Below, in pieces: positions 33,066 to 42,535 of a stretch of DNA of 64,000 bases. The notes under the pieces were generated by a model. It was not told where the DNA came from. It saw nothing but the letters and a program-made list of their open reading frames with translations, and made no database searches. How positions within the stretch are numbered: position 1 is the first letter of the stretch; every line of letters begins with the position of its first letter. Source of the DNA: Sphingomonas ginsenosidivorax (lineage in GTDB: Bacteria; Pseudomonadota; Alphaproteobacteria; Sphingomonadales; Sphingomonadaceae); assembly GCF_007995065.1 (NCBI RefSeq), contig NZ_VOQR01000001.1, forward strand, positions 437,001-501,000. Direction: 5' to 3'. Position numbers and translations under genes: made by a program.

Positions 33066-34016
33066 TTGACGAACCTCCTTCCCGGTCTGCCACTGGTTGA
33101 GTCTCCGTTGTTTTCCGCCGTTGCGGAGGCGCAGGGCTTCACGGACGAGGAACGGCGGGTCGCGACCGGCCTGCATGAGAAGGGCTACGCCGTCCTGGAC
33201 TTTCCCGACGCCGATATCGACGCCCGGATCGCACGGATCAAACGCGATCTCGCGCCGCATTACGGTATGGACCTAACCGACCCCGACAGCGACAAGACGA
33301 TCGGCGAACGCCGGGTCCAGGATGCCTGGAAGACGAACGAGGACGTCCGCGCGATCGCGGCGAACGAGGCGATCCTCGATCTTCTGGGCAAGCTGTACGG
33401 GCGTACGGCGTTTCCTTTTCAGACCCTGAATTTTCCAGTCGGCACGCAACAGGAAGCGCATTCGGATTCCGTGCATTTTTCCAGCTTGCCCGAGCGGTTC
33501 ATGTGTGGGGTCTGGCTAGCGATGGAGGATGTGGGGCCCGATTCGGGGCCGCTCTTCTACTATCCGGGGTCGCATCGCTGGCCGATCATGACCAACGCGC
33601 TGATCGGACGACGCGGCTTCGGCAGCGACCTGGCATCGGCACAAGACCCGTACGGCCCGGCATGGCGCGCTTTGCGCGATGCGCACGGCGCGCAGGAAGA
33701 AGTGTTCCTGGCACGCAAGGGGCAGGCGCTGATTTGGTCTGCCAACTTGCTGCACGGCGGCAGCCGTCAGAACGATCCGCGCCTGACCCGCTGGTCGCAG
33801 GTGACGCATTATTACTTCGATGACTGCATCTATTATACGCCGGCCTTCTCGGACGAAACACTGGGAAACCTAGCGATGCGGACGATCAGCGCGATCAGCG
33901 ACGGAAAACCACGGCCGAACCGCTATCTCGGGGAAGAAATAACGAAAGTGGAAGCCGCGAATAGGCCTGGGGGGCGTCCTTCTTGGCGGCGTTGTCTTAA
34001 ACAGGCGTTCCGTTGA
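33066..34016 (+). CDS. Phytanoyl-CoA-dioxygenase-like Fe(II)/2-oxoglutarate enzyme
   Basis: 316 residues from TTG 33066. The metal-binding facial triad is His132 and Asp134 in AHSDSVHF and His230 in LLHGGSRQ, followed by the arginine in TRWSQVTHYY. SGPLFYYPGSH is another PhyH-family signature. Such enzymes in polysaccharide clusters hydroxylate or otherwise oxidise sugar or acyl groups, so a capsule-modifying role is likely but not shown. An AATACAGTG direct repeat lies just before the gene. Confidence 0.82.
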   Translation: MTNLLPGLPLVESPLFSAVAEAQGFTDEERRVATGLHEKGYAVLDFPDADIDARIARIKRDLAPHYGMDLTDPDSDKTIGERRVQDAWKTNEDVRAIAANEAILDLLGKLYGRTAFPFQTLNFPVGTQQEAHSDSVHFSSLPERFMCGVWLAMEDVGPDSGPLFYYPGSHRWPIMTNALIGRRGFGSDLASAQDPYGPAWRALRDAHGAQEEVFLARKGQALIWSANLLHGGSRQNDPRLTRWSQVTHYYFDDCIYYTPAFSDETLGNLAMRTISAISDGKPRPNRYLGEEITKVEAANRPGGRPSWRRCLKQAFR

Positions 34017-34372
34017 GTCGTCATAGCCAGAACGGGAACTGTGCACAGTACGGGTTCGGCAAAAGTGACGTGGCGCGCGGTGATAACCATTCAGATCGAC
34101 ATGGGTCGGATGAGCCGCGGATATCGTCGCCGACGACCTGGGCATACGTCTCGCCAGAACCAGGTCTGAGGGAACGATCGGTTTACGCCACGTCTTTTAC
34201 GATTGTCGGTCAACGGCAATGACGTTTTGTGCATGTCAAGTTTTTGATATAAATGACCTACACGCAATCGAGTAATTACAGATAATCCAGAGTGCTGAAT
34301 AAGCGTTTTCTATCAAAAGCGATTTTTAGTGCGATTCTGCAGTAACTGCCTGGCCAGAACGAGATAGATAAG
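34017..34372. other. 356-bp gap with a sharp AT-rich shift
   Basis: From about 34200 the sequence turns AT-rich. A possible promoter is TTGTGC (34227-34232) and TATAAA (34248-34253), but the 15-bp spacer is short. No gene is seen. The change in composition continues into the next gene and suggests a boundary of acquired DNA. Confidence 0.4.
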
Positions 34373-35815
34373 ATGCTTAAGAGTTTCAGTATTGATACGG
34401 AGTATGAAAGCTACCTTGTGGTCGATATGCTGCCAGGCGCATCAGATCTGATTGAGCAGGAGTTGGGGGGTCTTGAGTTCCTTAAGCAAACTTTAGATGG
34501 TGTGTCGACCAATAATATCTGGGTGAATTCCAACCTGCGGGGGTATGCTCATAGCATTTTGAGCCAAGGTTCGTTCGCTCTAGTTGATCCGAAAAGCGGT
34601 CATAGATACCCTTTGAGTGCGACCTATACATTCGAAGATTTGCAGACGATATTCTTCTTTTTTACAGATAATTCTCCTGTTGGATTGGTTGCCAGTGATT
34701 TAGCCGCGGGCTTCCCGTTGTCGACAATAATTCTGTTTGAACGGAAGATAATCATTCATTTGACGGACAGTTTTTGGAGACTGGGCTCAAGTCATTTTGC
34801 CACCATGGCTAATAGAGGCGATCAGGTTGTTCATGAATGCGCTCCAGATCACGGCGTATGCCTAGTTGCGGGGGATCAGAATTTTGCCCATCACGCGTGG
34901 AACGAATTGAGTTCACTTCAGGAAATTGCGGATCAGGGTTTCGACCGAACAGCGTCACTCGCTGTAGCACATGAACCGCTTGGTCCGGTAAATGACATAC
35001 TTGGTTCACACTTCAAGGTTATTCACAAGTTTCCAAAAGCGCGTATCCCGGAGATCAATCGCTCGGGGAAAATTACCTTCTGTTCGGCAGGTACGGTCAT
35101 CGATAGCAATCTTGTAGAAAAGATTGTCGGCTTTGCGGAAAAGAATCTTAGCGCATTCGCGCTGGAAGTTCGAGACAAGGTGGCTTCGCGTCCGGGTAGC
35201 AGTTTGTGGGTCAGTGTCCGTACAAGAAACAGGACACTGAGTGAACAAGTCGAAGTAATGGCGACTTTGATAAAGGACTATTTGCGGGATCGGACCGACA
35301 GGATGGTGATCATCGATGGGCATTCCTTGCCTTTCGATCAAGACACGGACGCACCGTACAATCAAGAGTTGAACGTGGAGATAGCCCGCCACGATGCTCT
35401 CGTAGCCGATCAGATCGTAGCTGCCGTAAAGCAGGACATACCTGATGCGGAGATTGTCCGCTTCGTTGGTCGAAAGATCCACGAGAGTATCGCGGTCGGG
35501 CTGCATGCCGGGTTCTATTTCTGTCATCATGGAACCGTGCAGCACAAGCTGGGGTGGTTCTCGGGCGTAAGTGGACTTGTTCATTGCAACCGCGACATCC
35601 TCGAAAATCAGCCGGCGAATTGGGTCAAGCAGCAGTCGCGCGTTGCCAGTCTGCCGGTCTACCTTCCCGCCGATCTGATCGGTGAGGCCAGCGAGAATCA
35701 GGAACTCGGTGCGTTGCAGCAGCACTTGCGCCACAACGATTACAAGATCCTGGATGTGCACCGGGCGTCTCGCATAATTGCGGAATTCGCGGACACGGTT
35801 GAGCGCTCTGTGTAG
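34373..35815 (+). CDS. Unrecognised protein in a low-GC island of the capsule locus
   Basis: 480 residues, not recognised. Codon use is much less GC-biased than its neighbours, particularly in the first 350 codons. The middle part contains FAHHAWNELSSLQEIA near residue 172 and the last third has AVGLHAGFYFCHHGTVQHKLGW near residue 380. These histidine-rich segments are placed like donor-binding regions of processive or GT61-like transferases. That resemblance is weak. No signal peptide or membrane helix stands out. Neighbours imply a glycan-related cytosolic role. Confidence 0.6.
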   Translation: MLKSFSIDTEYESYLVVDMLPGASDLIEQELGGLEFLKQTLDGVSTNNIWVNSNLRGYAHSILSQGSFALVDPKSGHRYPLSATYTFEDLQTIFFFFTDNSPVGLVASDLAAGFPLSTIILFERKIIIHLTDSFWRLGSSHFATMANRGDQVVHECAPDHGVCLVAGDQNFAHHAWNELSSLQEIADQGFDRTASLAVAHEPLGPVNDILGSHFKVIHKFPKARIPEINRSGKITFCSAGTVIDSNLVEKIVGFAEKNLSAFALEVRDKVASRPGSSLWVSVRTRNRTLSEQVEVMATLIKDYLRDRTDRMVIIDGHSLPFDQDTDAPYNQELNVEIARHDALVADQIVAAVKQDIPDAEIVRFVGRKIHESIAVGLHAGFYFCHHGTVQHKLGWFSGVSGLVHCNRDILENQPANWVKQQSRVASLPVYLPADLIGEASENQELGALQQHLRHNDYKILDVHRASRIIAEFADTVERSV

Positions 35816-36080
35816 GCCGGTTTGTTCGGCAGGCTGCGTACGCGGTTCACGCAGCGGGCCGGACTTCTCCAGTGATCGTTATCGAAGTCATCGTTCGCGC
35901 GTGACATCGCCCTGGGGTTCGATCTCACGCCCAAGGCCGGAAACTGGCCCAGGCTCATGCGGTTATGTCGCCGCCTTTGAACTCGGTTCCACGATCTGGC
36001 AGACGATCTGGTAACCGGTTGTCTCAATGCGCCTCAAAAGCGGCTATTTCGTAAGGATATTATCTTGCAAAAAATTCGCT

Positions 36081-39000
36081 ATGACTGATACGAATTTGAG
36101 GAACGCGTCGCATATCAATTTGATTGGCAAGTCCGATATCGATGCAGGCAGCGCTTGGGCCACGAAGATAAAACAGGGTTGGGTAAGTATGGTTCAAGAG
36201 CCGGAAACGTTCGACCCGAGTTTGAAGGCGCTTTGCGGGAGGTACGAGTACGCGCATTGCTATGCGTTGTTTCAGCAATATGTCGGTGGCAGGCATGTTC
36301 TCGATCTTTCGAGTGGTGCAGGTGCTGGAGCACTGATGCTGGCGGGGCAGGCCGCGTCTGTAACCTGTCTTGGTACTGATCGAGCCGCGACCGCTGACGC
36401 CAGAAAGCGGTATCCGGCGAACAACCTGAGTTTCGTGACGGGGGACTGCCATGACATGCCGTTCGATGACGATCGTTTCGACGTCGTCGTCTGCGACAAG
36501 ACACTGGGATATCTGCAGCAAAATCGGGATCTGATTGGCGAGGTAAAGCGTGTTCTGAAAGCCGACGGAATGCTCGTCTTTTCGACATCGAGCATGGGGA
36601 AATCGGATGCCGGCGAACTCAGCCATATGCTGGGCGACCATTTCGACAATGTCCGGGCGACCGGCGTGCGGATGGCGACGGTGTCGGTGGGGTTCCGGGT
36701 GGACCGCTCGGACGCACAGGCGAATCTGCCGAGCGCGCTCACCTACACGGGCAGCCTGAAAGGCGATGGCGCACTCGAGGTGACCGCGGACGAGATCCGG
36801 CTCGATCGCCCGGACCATGTCATCGTCTTCTGTTCCGATTCCGAACTCCCGTTAGAGACGGGGGCGGCGAGCCTGTTCGTATCCCGGGACGACGATCTGT
36901 GGATCAAGCAAGCGCAGCTGCTGAAGTCCCTGTCCGGGGTTCACGAGGAACTCCACGCGGCTCAGGCCGATCTCGAAAAAAGCCGCCAGGACGGCCGCAT
37001 GCTCGATCGGCAAAATCCCCAGGCGGCGCAAAGGGGCGCATCGCTGGCAACGATTTCGCGGCTCCTGTCGAGGATGGCGGGCGAATCGGTCAGCGACGAT
37101 TCCGATACCATCGTCGAGCATCTTTTCGCCCTGAACGAGACGATGGTGGTCCAGCGCGGCAGGCTCGAAGCGGCGAACGCGCTCGACTCGCAACTTGCGA
37201 TGATCACGGGCGAGATGACGGACTTGAAGGCGCAACTGGCCGACGCCAGCGCCAAAGTCGAAAGCGCCGAATCACTTCTCGACAGCGAACGCAGCGCGTC
37301 GGCAACCATCGAGGAGACTGTCGCTGCACTCCAAGAGCAGCTGGCGGATACCGTTGCGCTGGTGAACGTCGAACGCAGCCGCGCCGACGCCTTGCAGGAT
37401 CGCCTGAACGACGGCGCCGCGTTGTTGGATCGCGAACGCGAGGACGCAGCAAGGCTCAGGACACAACTCGACGAGCAACGCGCCGCCCGCACACCCGCTG
37501 CGCCCGACGATCAGCTCCGGTCAGATTTCCAGGCGCTGAAAAGGAAATACGAAGCGCTGCTGTCGCATGGCGGTGCGAACGCCGTCGCGGCGCCTCGCGC
37601 AACCGCCCCGTCCGCTTCGGCTGCAAACACTCGGCAGGCTGCTGGTACTCGGCGCGAACTGGAGCGTTTCGTCAAGCTCCACGGCAACGTCCAACGCCAG
37701 ATCGGGTCCGCGTCGCAAGGCGTGCAGGCGCATCTTGCCCCCCGCCAGACGCGAACGGTGCAGCGATCGCTGCTGAAGCGGTGGGCGAGGAAATTTGATC
37801 GGGATGCGGCGCCGTTCCGGACGATCGTGTTCAATTCGCAGTGGCTGGCATCGCAATCCCCGGCGGCGAGTGACATCGGACTGGGTCGCTATCTGCGCGA
37901 TTCAAGCCTATGGATGCTCGATCCCCATCCGCTGTTTTCCTCGACCAACTATGTCGCGAAAAATCCCGATGTCGGCAGCGAAGGCATTTGCCCGCTGCTG
38001 CATTATCTGGACTATGGCTGGCGCGAAGGCCGAAATCCGCATCCCTATTTCCTGAACGACTGGTATCTCGGCCAGGATACGGATCTCGCCGCCACGCTGA
38101 CGGTCAGCCCGCTCGAACATTATCTGGACCGTGGCTGGCGCGAAGGTCGCGCGCCGAACCCCTTGTTCAACCCGCAGGCCTATCTTGAGCGCTATCCCGA
38201 TGTCGGGGAGGCCGGGATCGAGCCACTGACCCATTATCTGATGTATGGACTAAACGAGAAGCGCGAGATCCCCGTGCCTGCGATCAATCCGGCATGGGAG
38301 TCCCTGCTGCCGGGCGACGATCGCAAGCTTGGTCTTCTCGATTTCATATTAGAGCGTCCGCCTCTCGCGCTGCCCGAGGATTCGGTCGTGGTCGGCCCGA
38401 CCGTGGTCATGCCGAGCTGGCCCCCAGAGAGGCTGAACGATTTCTGGCTCCCGCAGAAGTTGCGCGATTTCATCATTGAGGGTGGCAACGGCAGCGAGAT
38501 CGACCTCTACACGTATCTGTGTTCGGTGATGGAGGCGTTCAGGGATACGCCCGAGACGTTCGCGCAATCGGATCCGTGCCGGATCATTTCCGAACGCATC
38601 AGGGCGTTGTCGTCGGCGCGTTTTGCCCAGATGCCAAATCGACCTGATGCGTCGATCATCATTCCGGTCTACAACAACGTCATCGACACGTTGCTGTGCA
38701 TCAGTTCTGTGCTTGAGGATGGGACGTCACGGTCCTACGAGATCATCGTCGCCGATGACGGATCGAACGATGCGACACCCCAGATCATCGCCAATCTGGG
38801 CGGCGTCGTAAGGTATCTGCGTCAGCCACGCAATTATGGCTTCCTGGGCAACTGCAACGAGGCGGCGAAGCAGGCAAGTGGGCACCATATCGTTCTGTTG
38901 AACAACGATACGCTCGTCATGCCCATTTGGCTCGACGCGTTGCTGGACACGTTCGATCAGCACGAGAATGTTGGCCTTTCCGGGTCAAAGCTGATCAGCT

Positions 39001-40559
39001 GGGACGGCACGTTGCAGGAAGCCGGCGGTATCTACTGGAACGACGGATCGGCATGGAATTTCGGTCGTGGCGCCGACGCTCACGCCGCCGAATTCAACTA
39101 TTTGAAGGATGTTGATTACATCTCGGGTGCGGCGATCGCTCTACCTACGGCGATCTGGCGTGCGATGTGCGGTTTCGACGAGATCTATGCGCCTGCCTAT
39201 TGCGAGGATGCCGATATTGCGTTCCGTTTGCGGGAAGCGGGCTATCGAACCCTATTGAACCCAGCGTCGGAAGTGTTGCATCACGAGGGCCGTAGCCACG
39301 GGCGAGACGTTAACTCCGGGATCAAGGCGTATCAGGTCAAAAATCAGGAGACTTTCCTGGAGCGTTGGCGCTCGGTATTGGAACGCGACCATTACCCCAA
39401 TGCGCAGAACGTCATGCGCGCCCGCGATAGGTCGTACTTCAAGAAACATGTCCTAGTGATCGACCATTACATTCCGCAGTGGGACCAGGACGCCGGGTCC
39501 CGTTCGACGTTCATGTGCATAAAGGCGCTGTTGAACCTGGGTTATGCCGTCACCTTCTGGCCCGACAATCTGTGGCGCGACCCGCAATATACGCCGCGGC
39601 TCCAGCAGATGGGTGTCGAGGTGATATACGGCGGACAGCATCAGGGCGGATTTGCGGACTTCATGCGATCACGCCTTGGTCTTTACGATGCCGTCTTTGC
39701 GAATCGCCCTCATATCGCAGTGAATTATCTCGACATTGTTCGCAAGAACAGCGCGGCGACGATCATCTATTATGGCCATGACCTCCACTTCAAGCGCATG
39801 ATGAACGCGCAGTCGGTTGGCGAGCCGGTGGACGATTTGAGCATTGCCACTATGCGGGACCGGGAGTTGACGGTCTGTGCGCAAGCGGACGTAGTGCTCT
39901 ATCCCGACCAGCTCGAGGTGGATATCGTAAAGGATGAGTTGGGCGGCGACCGCGTCTACACTGCACTACCCGTCTATGCCTTCGATACGGACAAGTTCGA
40001 GGAAGGCGCACGTGCGCTCCCCATGATCGTCCGTAACAATCGCTTGCGCCTACTATTCGTCGGTGGATTTAATCATACCCCTAACCAGGATGGGATATTG
40101 TGGTTCGTCCGGGATGTCTTCCCGATCATCCAGAAGACGTTCGGCGGTGTGCATTTGACGATCGTGGGTTCCAAGGCGACCGAGGCTGTACTGGCACTGG
40201 CCGGGGGGGGGATCGAGATCGCGGGTTTCGTGTCCGATGATCGTTTGGCGGAACTGTACGCGGAAGCGTCGTTGGTCATCGCCCCCCTGCGATACGGCGG
40301 CGGCGTCAAGGGCAAGGTCATCGAAGCCATGGCCACCGGCGTTCCGCTGGTCACCACCCCGACCGGCGCACAAGGATTGAAGGATCCGGAAAGCCTGATG
40401 TTGGTCGCTTCGGCGGCGGATGAATTCGCGCAAGCGGTCGTCCAGGCGTTGACCGACCGAGTGGAGGCAACCCATCGCGCCCGTCGGGCGCTGGAGTATG
40501 TCCGGTCACATTATTCGATGGATACCCTCCGGACGATGTTCCACGAGTTGATAGGTTGA
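36081..40559 (+). CDS. Four-module protein: methyltransferase, coiled coil, HYL repeats, GT2 and GT4
   Basis: 1492 residues if started at ATG 36081; an ATG at 36027 adds 18 residues and neither has a clear ribosome site. Residues about 60-190 are a SAM methyltransferase (VLDLSSGAGAGA, then FDDDRFDVVVCDKTLGY). Residues about 270-490 are coiled coil. About 615-745 are repeated HYLDYGWREGRNPHP-type units. About 850-1110 is a GT2 domain (SIIIPVYNN, IVADDGSND, VLLNNDT, YCEDADIAFRLREAGY). About 1120-1490 is a GT4 domain (VLVIDHYIPQWDQDAGSR, RYGGGVKGKVIEAMATGVPLV). It probably assembles and methylates the capsule chain. A G9 run at 40203-40211 lies in the GT4 domain. Confidence 0.82.
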   Translation: MTDTNLRNASHINLIGKSDIDAGSAWATKIKQGWVSMVQEPETFDPSLKALCGRYEYAHCYALFQQYVGGRHVLDLSSGAGAGALMLAGQAASVTCLGTDRAATADARKRYPANNLSFVTGDCHDMPFDDDRFDVVVCDKTLGYLQQNRDLIGEVKRVLKADGMLVFSTSSMGKSDAGELSHMLGDHFDNVRATGVRMATVSVGFRVDRSDAQANLPSALTYTGSLKGDGALEVTADEIRLDRPDHVIVFCSDSELPLETGAASLFVSRDDDLWIKQAQLLKSLSGVHEELHAAQADLEKSRQDGRMLDRQNPQAAQRGASLATISRLLSRMAGESVSDDSDTIVEHLFALNETMVVQRGRLEAANALDSQLAMITGEMTDLKAQLADASAKVESAESLLDSERSASATIEETVAALQEQLADTVALVNVERSRADALQDRLNDGAALLDREREDAARLRTQLDEQRAARTPAAPDDQLRSDFQALKRKYEALLSHGGANAVAAPRATAPSASAANTRQAAGTRRELERFVKLHGNVQRQIGSASQGVQAHLAPRQTRTVQRSLLKRWARKFDRDAAPFRTIVFNSQWLASQSPAASDIGLGRYLRDSSLWMLDPHPLFSSTNYVAKNPDVGSEGICPLLHYLDYGWREGRNPHPYFLNDWYLGQDTDLAATLTVSPLEHYLDRGWREGRAPNPLFNPQAYLERYPDVGEAGIEPLTHYLMYGLNEKREIPVPAINPAWESLLPGDDRKLGLLDFILERPPLALPEDSVVVGPTVVMPSWPPERLNDFWLPQKLRDFIIEGGNGSEIDLYTYLCSVMEAFRDTPETFAQSDPCRIISERIRALSSARFAQMPNRPDASIIIPVYNNVIDTLLCISSVLEDGTSRSYEIIVADDGSNDATPQIIANLGGVVRYLRQPRNYGFLGNCNEAAKQASGHHIVLLNNDTLVMPIWLDALLDTFDQHENVGLSGSKLISWDGTLQEAGGIYWNDGSAWNFGRGADAHAAEFNYLKDVDYISGAAIALPTAIWRAMCGFDEIYAPAYCEDADIAFRLREAGYRTLLNPASEVLHHEGRSHGRDVNSGIKAYQVKNQETFLERWRSVLERDHYPNAQNVMRARDRSYFKKHVLVIDHYIPQWDQDAGSRSTFMCIKALLNLGYAVTFWPDNLWRDPQYTPRLQQMGVEVIYGGQHQGGFADFMRSRLGLYDAVFANRPHIAVNYLDIVRKNSAATIIYYGHDLHFKRMMNAQSVGEPVDDLSIATMRDRELTVCAQADVVLYPDQLEVDIVKDELGGDRVYTALPVYAFDTDKFEEGARALPMIVRNNRLRLLFVGGFNHTPNQDGILWFVRDVFPIIQKTFGGVHLTIVGSKATEAVLALAGGGIEIAGFVSDDRLAELYAEASLVIAPLRYGGGVKGKVIEAMATGVPLVTTPTGAQGLKDPESLMLVASAADEFAQAVVQALTDRVEATHRARRALEYVRSHYSMDTLRTMFHELIG
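40203..40211 (+). repeat. G9 homopolymer inside the large glycosyltransferase gene
   Basis: Nine guanines encode the glycines of ALAGGGIEI in the GT4 domain, about 115 codons before the stop. Gain or loss of one base would truncate the C-terminal third of the GT4 domain. Confidence 0.85.
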
Positions 40560-40844
40560 GGCCCGGCCATCGCGGGCTGAAAACAGATCAACTGCGCTGG
40601 AGTACTCCCCGGCCTTGCATCTGACGTTCGTCCGGCAGGCGCGGCCGCAAGTGCCGACGGCAGGCATCCGATCGCGCATATACGGCCGACGGGATTGAAA
40701 AAGATGATTGCAACTCGGGCGCCTATGCGCCGGGTAGCGAACGATGGATGTCCAGTCCATCGCCGCTATCTCCAGTTTGGCGGCAGGCATCCGACCTTGG
40801 CGGTTATCCGCCGGCTCTAACGTGCCGTTCGGCTGCCTGTCGGA

Positions 40845-41018
40845 TCAGTCGATAGGATTTTCGTCAGGCTCCGAATGTGCAGATGACATCTCGATTTCGC
40901 CGACGATCATCGTCCCGTCCGCCACGGTAAAACCGCTCTCCTCATCAATGATCCCGCCGGAAAACTTTCCAAGAAAGTTTTGAAACCTTTCGAGCGCGGC
41001 GCGGACGTCCTCTGGCAT
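40845..41018 (-). CDS. Small acidic protein of unknown function
   Basis: 57 residues starting at ATG 41018, chosen because AAGGAG lies 6 bases upstream; a longer frame to 41045 lacks this site. The sequence MPEDVRAALERFQNFLGKFS is probably a helix, followed by an acidic tail (DEESGF, SEPDENP). No family is recognised. It has no signal peptide. It lies downstream of, and on the same strand as, the two secreted tail-fibre-like genes. Confidence 0.5.
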   Translation of the reverse strand: MPEDVRAALERFQNFLGKFSGGIIDEESGFTVADGTMIVGEIEMSSAHSEPDENPID

Positions 41019-41138
41019 AAATATCTCCTTTTCGTGTTCATCCATTCATAGGAAGCATGCGCTCGGCCGGTCAATGACGGCGCGCGTTTGCGCGACAGCG
41101 CAGGACCGTTGCCGATCCGAGGCGTCCGAAATCGGACG

Positions 41139-42470
41139 TCACCGAACCGTCCAGTTCGTGCCATTGCAATAGCCAAGCACATGGTGTTTTCCGCCACCAG
41201 AAAGCGCCGCATTGAAGGTCGCGGCGCTAGCGTCGGTTACTGCTGTCAGCAGTCCTTCCTTTGCGGCGTCGCAGGCCGGAAGGGCGGAAACGGTTCCAGG
41301 CAACAGACGAACGCCCTCATCGAACCGCACATACCGTGCCCCTTTTAGGCGGCTGAAGGCGAGATCCCCGGTCGCCGGATCGAGATGGATCTGCTGTGCG
41401 TTTTTCACCCCGCCGTCCGTCAGCGCGATCCCCGTGCCGTCGTTCGCTTCGATCACCAGTGCGTCTTCGAAACCAGCACAGGCTTTGCCTGCCCAGGAAT
41501 CCTTGCAGATGCGCGTCGCCCGGGGGAAAATCAGGTTGCCTGACGTGTCGGTTTGCATGGCGACCTTGTTCGCCGAAAGCGTGGCGAAGTCGTTGCCGAG
41601 GACGAGGATAGGCATCACCCCGGTATCTGGCGTCGGGAGCAGGAAGACGCCTTTTGAAAATGTCGACTTGGCGCCGTGCGCCATCACCCAGCCCCAGCCG
41701 TAGTTGCCTGACGAGTAAAGAACCAACTCGGCGGAGGCGTCGATCCTCATCACAGCGCCCCAGTCTTGCGAAATGGCCTTATTGCGGCCCCAGTAGACGC
41801 TCTCGGTCCCCTTGGCCGTACCCACGTTCGATATGACCAGCGCGTCTGCGTCGTCATTCGGGCTTTTGGTCCCACGTTCGGTCAGCGGCGCGATGGCGAT
41901 GTTGATGCCGTAGAGGACGCCGGGGTTGGCAGCGGTTACCGATGCATCGTCGCTGACAAAGACATATTGGCCCGAGCACCCGTTGAATGCGGTAATCGCC
42001 GCCGCCTCCTGTCCGTGGCACCGGGTTGAGGAGAAGATGTTGGGTACGACGCCCGACGGAACGCCGGCGATCACGTTTTCTATATCGAGCGGGGAAGCCG
42101 AATGTTTGACGTGGCCCGATCCGAAGAGGCTGAGGGCGTGGACGTCCTGTCCCGCGGGTGCGGTAATCCGTTGCGGACGGGTAAACAGATTGTCGGCATT
42201 GGTAACCGCCAACGTCCTGTCCAAACCTCCGGAGCGCGCGTTGCTTGACTGGATCACTTTCGGGGCGTCCCTGTGTTGCGGTTGCACGGTGCGCGACAGA
42301 TCGGTAGCGGGCGTAGCCCTTGCCGGTTCGACACTGCCGTCCTGATCGGCTTCTGAGGCCGATTGAAGACGCGAAGCCTTGGCTGCTCCCGGTGGCGATC
42401 GGATCAGGTCGCGCGCAGTGACAGGGGAGGCCAGCAGCGACGTGACAACAAGCGCCAGCAGTATATCCAC
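41139..42470 (-). CDS. Secreted protein with phage-tail-fibre-like C-terminus
   Basis: 443 residues from GTG 42470, which has GCAGGAG 7 bases upstream and gives a clean signal peptide (VDILLALVVTSLLASPVTA). A low-complexity region follows to about residue 100. The centre has a beta-rich, repetitive glycine/asparagine layout. The end, LLTAVTDASAATFNAALSGGGKHHVLGYCNGTNWTV, closely recalls the C-termini of tail-fibre and collar proteins. No catalytic residues are evident. It may be a surface-exposed or capsule-binding protein. It is downstream of a similar gene at 42536. Confidence 0.6.
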   Translation of the reverse strand: MDILLALVVTSLLASPVTARDLIRSPPGAAKASRLQSASEADQDGSVEPARATPATDLSRTVQPQHRDAPKVIQSSNARSGGLDRTLAVTNADNLFTRPQRITAPAGQDVHALSLFGSGHVKHSASPLDIENVIAGVPSGVVPNIFSSTRCHGQEAAAITAFNGCSGQYVFVSDDASVTAANPGVLYGINIAIAPLTERGTKSPNDDADALVISNVGTAKGTESVYWGRNKAISQDWGAVMRIDASAELVLYSSGNYGWGWVMAHGAKSTFSKGVFLLPTPDTGVMPILVLGNDFATLSANKVAMQTDTSGNLIFPRATRICKDSWAGKACAGFEDALVIEANDGTGIALTDGGVKNAQQIHLDPATGDLAFSRLKGARYVRFDEGVRLLPGTVSALPACDAAKEGLLTAVTDASAATFNAALSGGGKHHVLGYCNGTNWTVR

Positions 42471-42535
42471 GTTTTTCTCCTGCGGTCCGACGGCGTCCGA
42501 TCGGAGCCTATCCACCTCGGTGACGCGCGAAGCCC

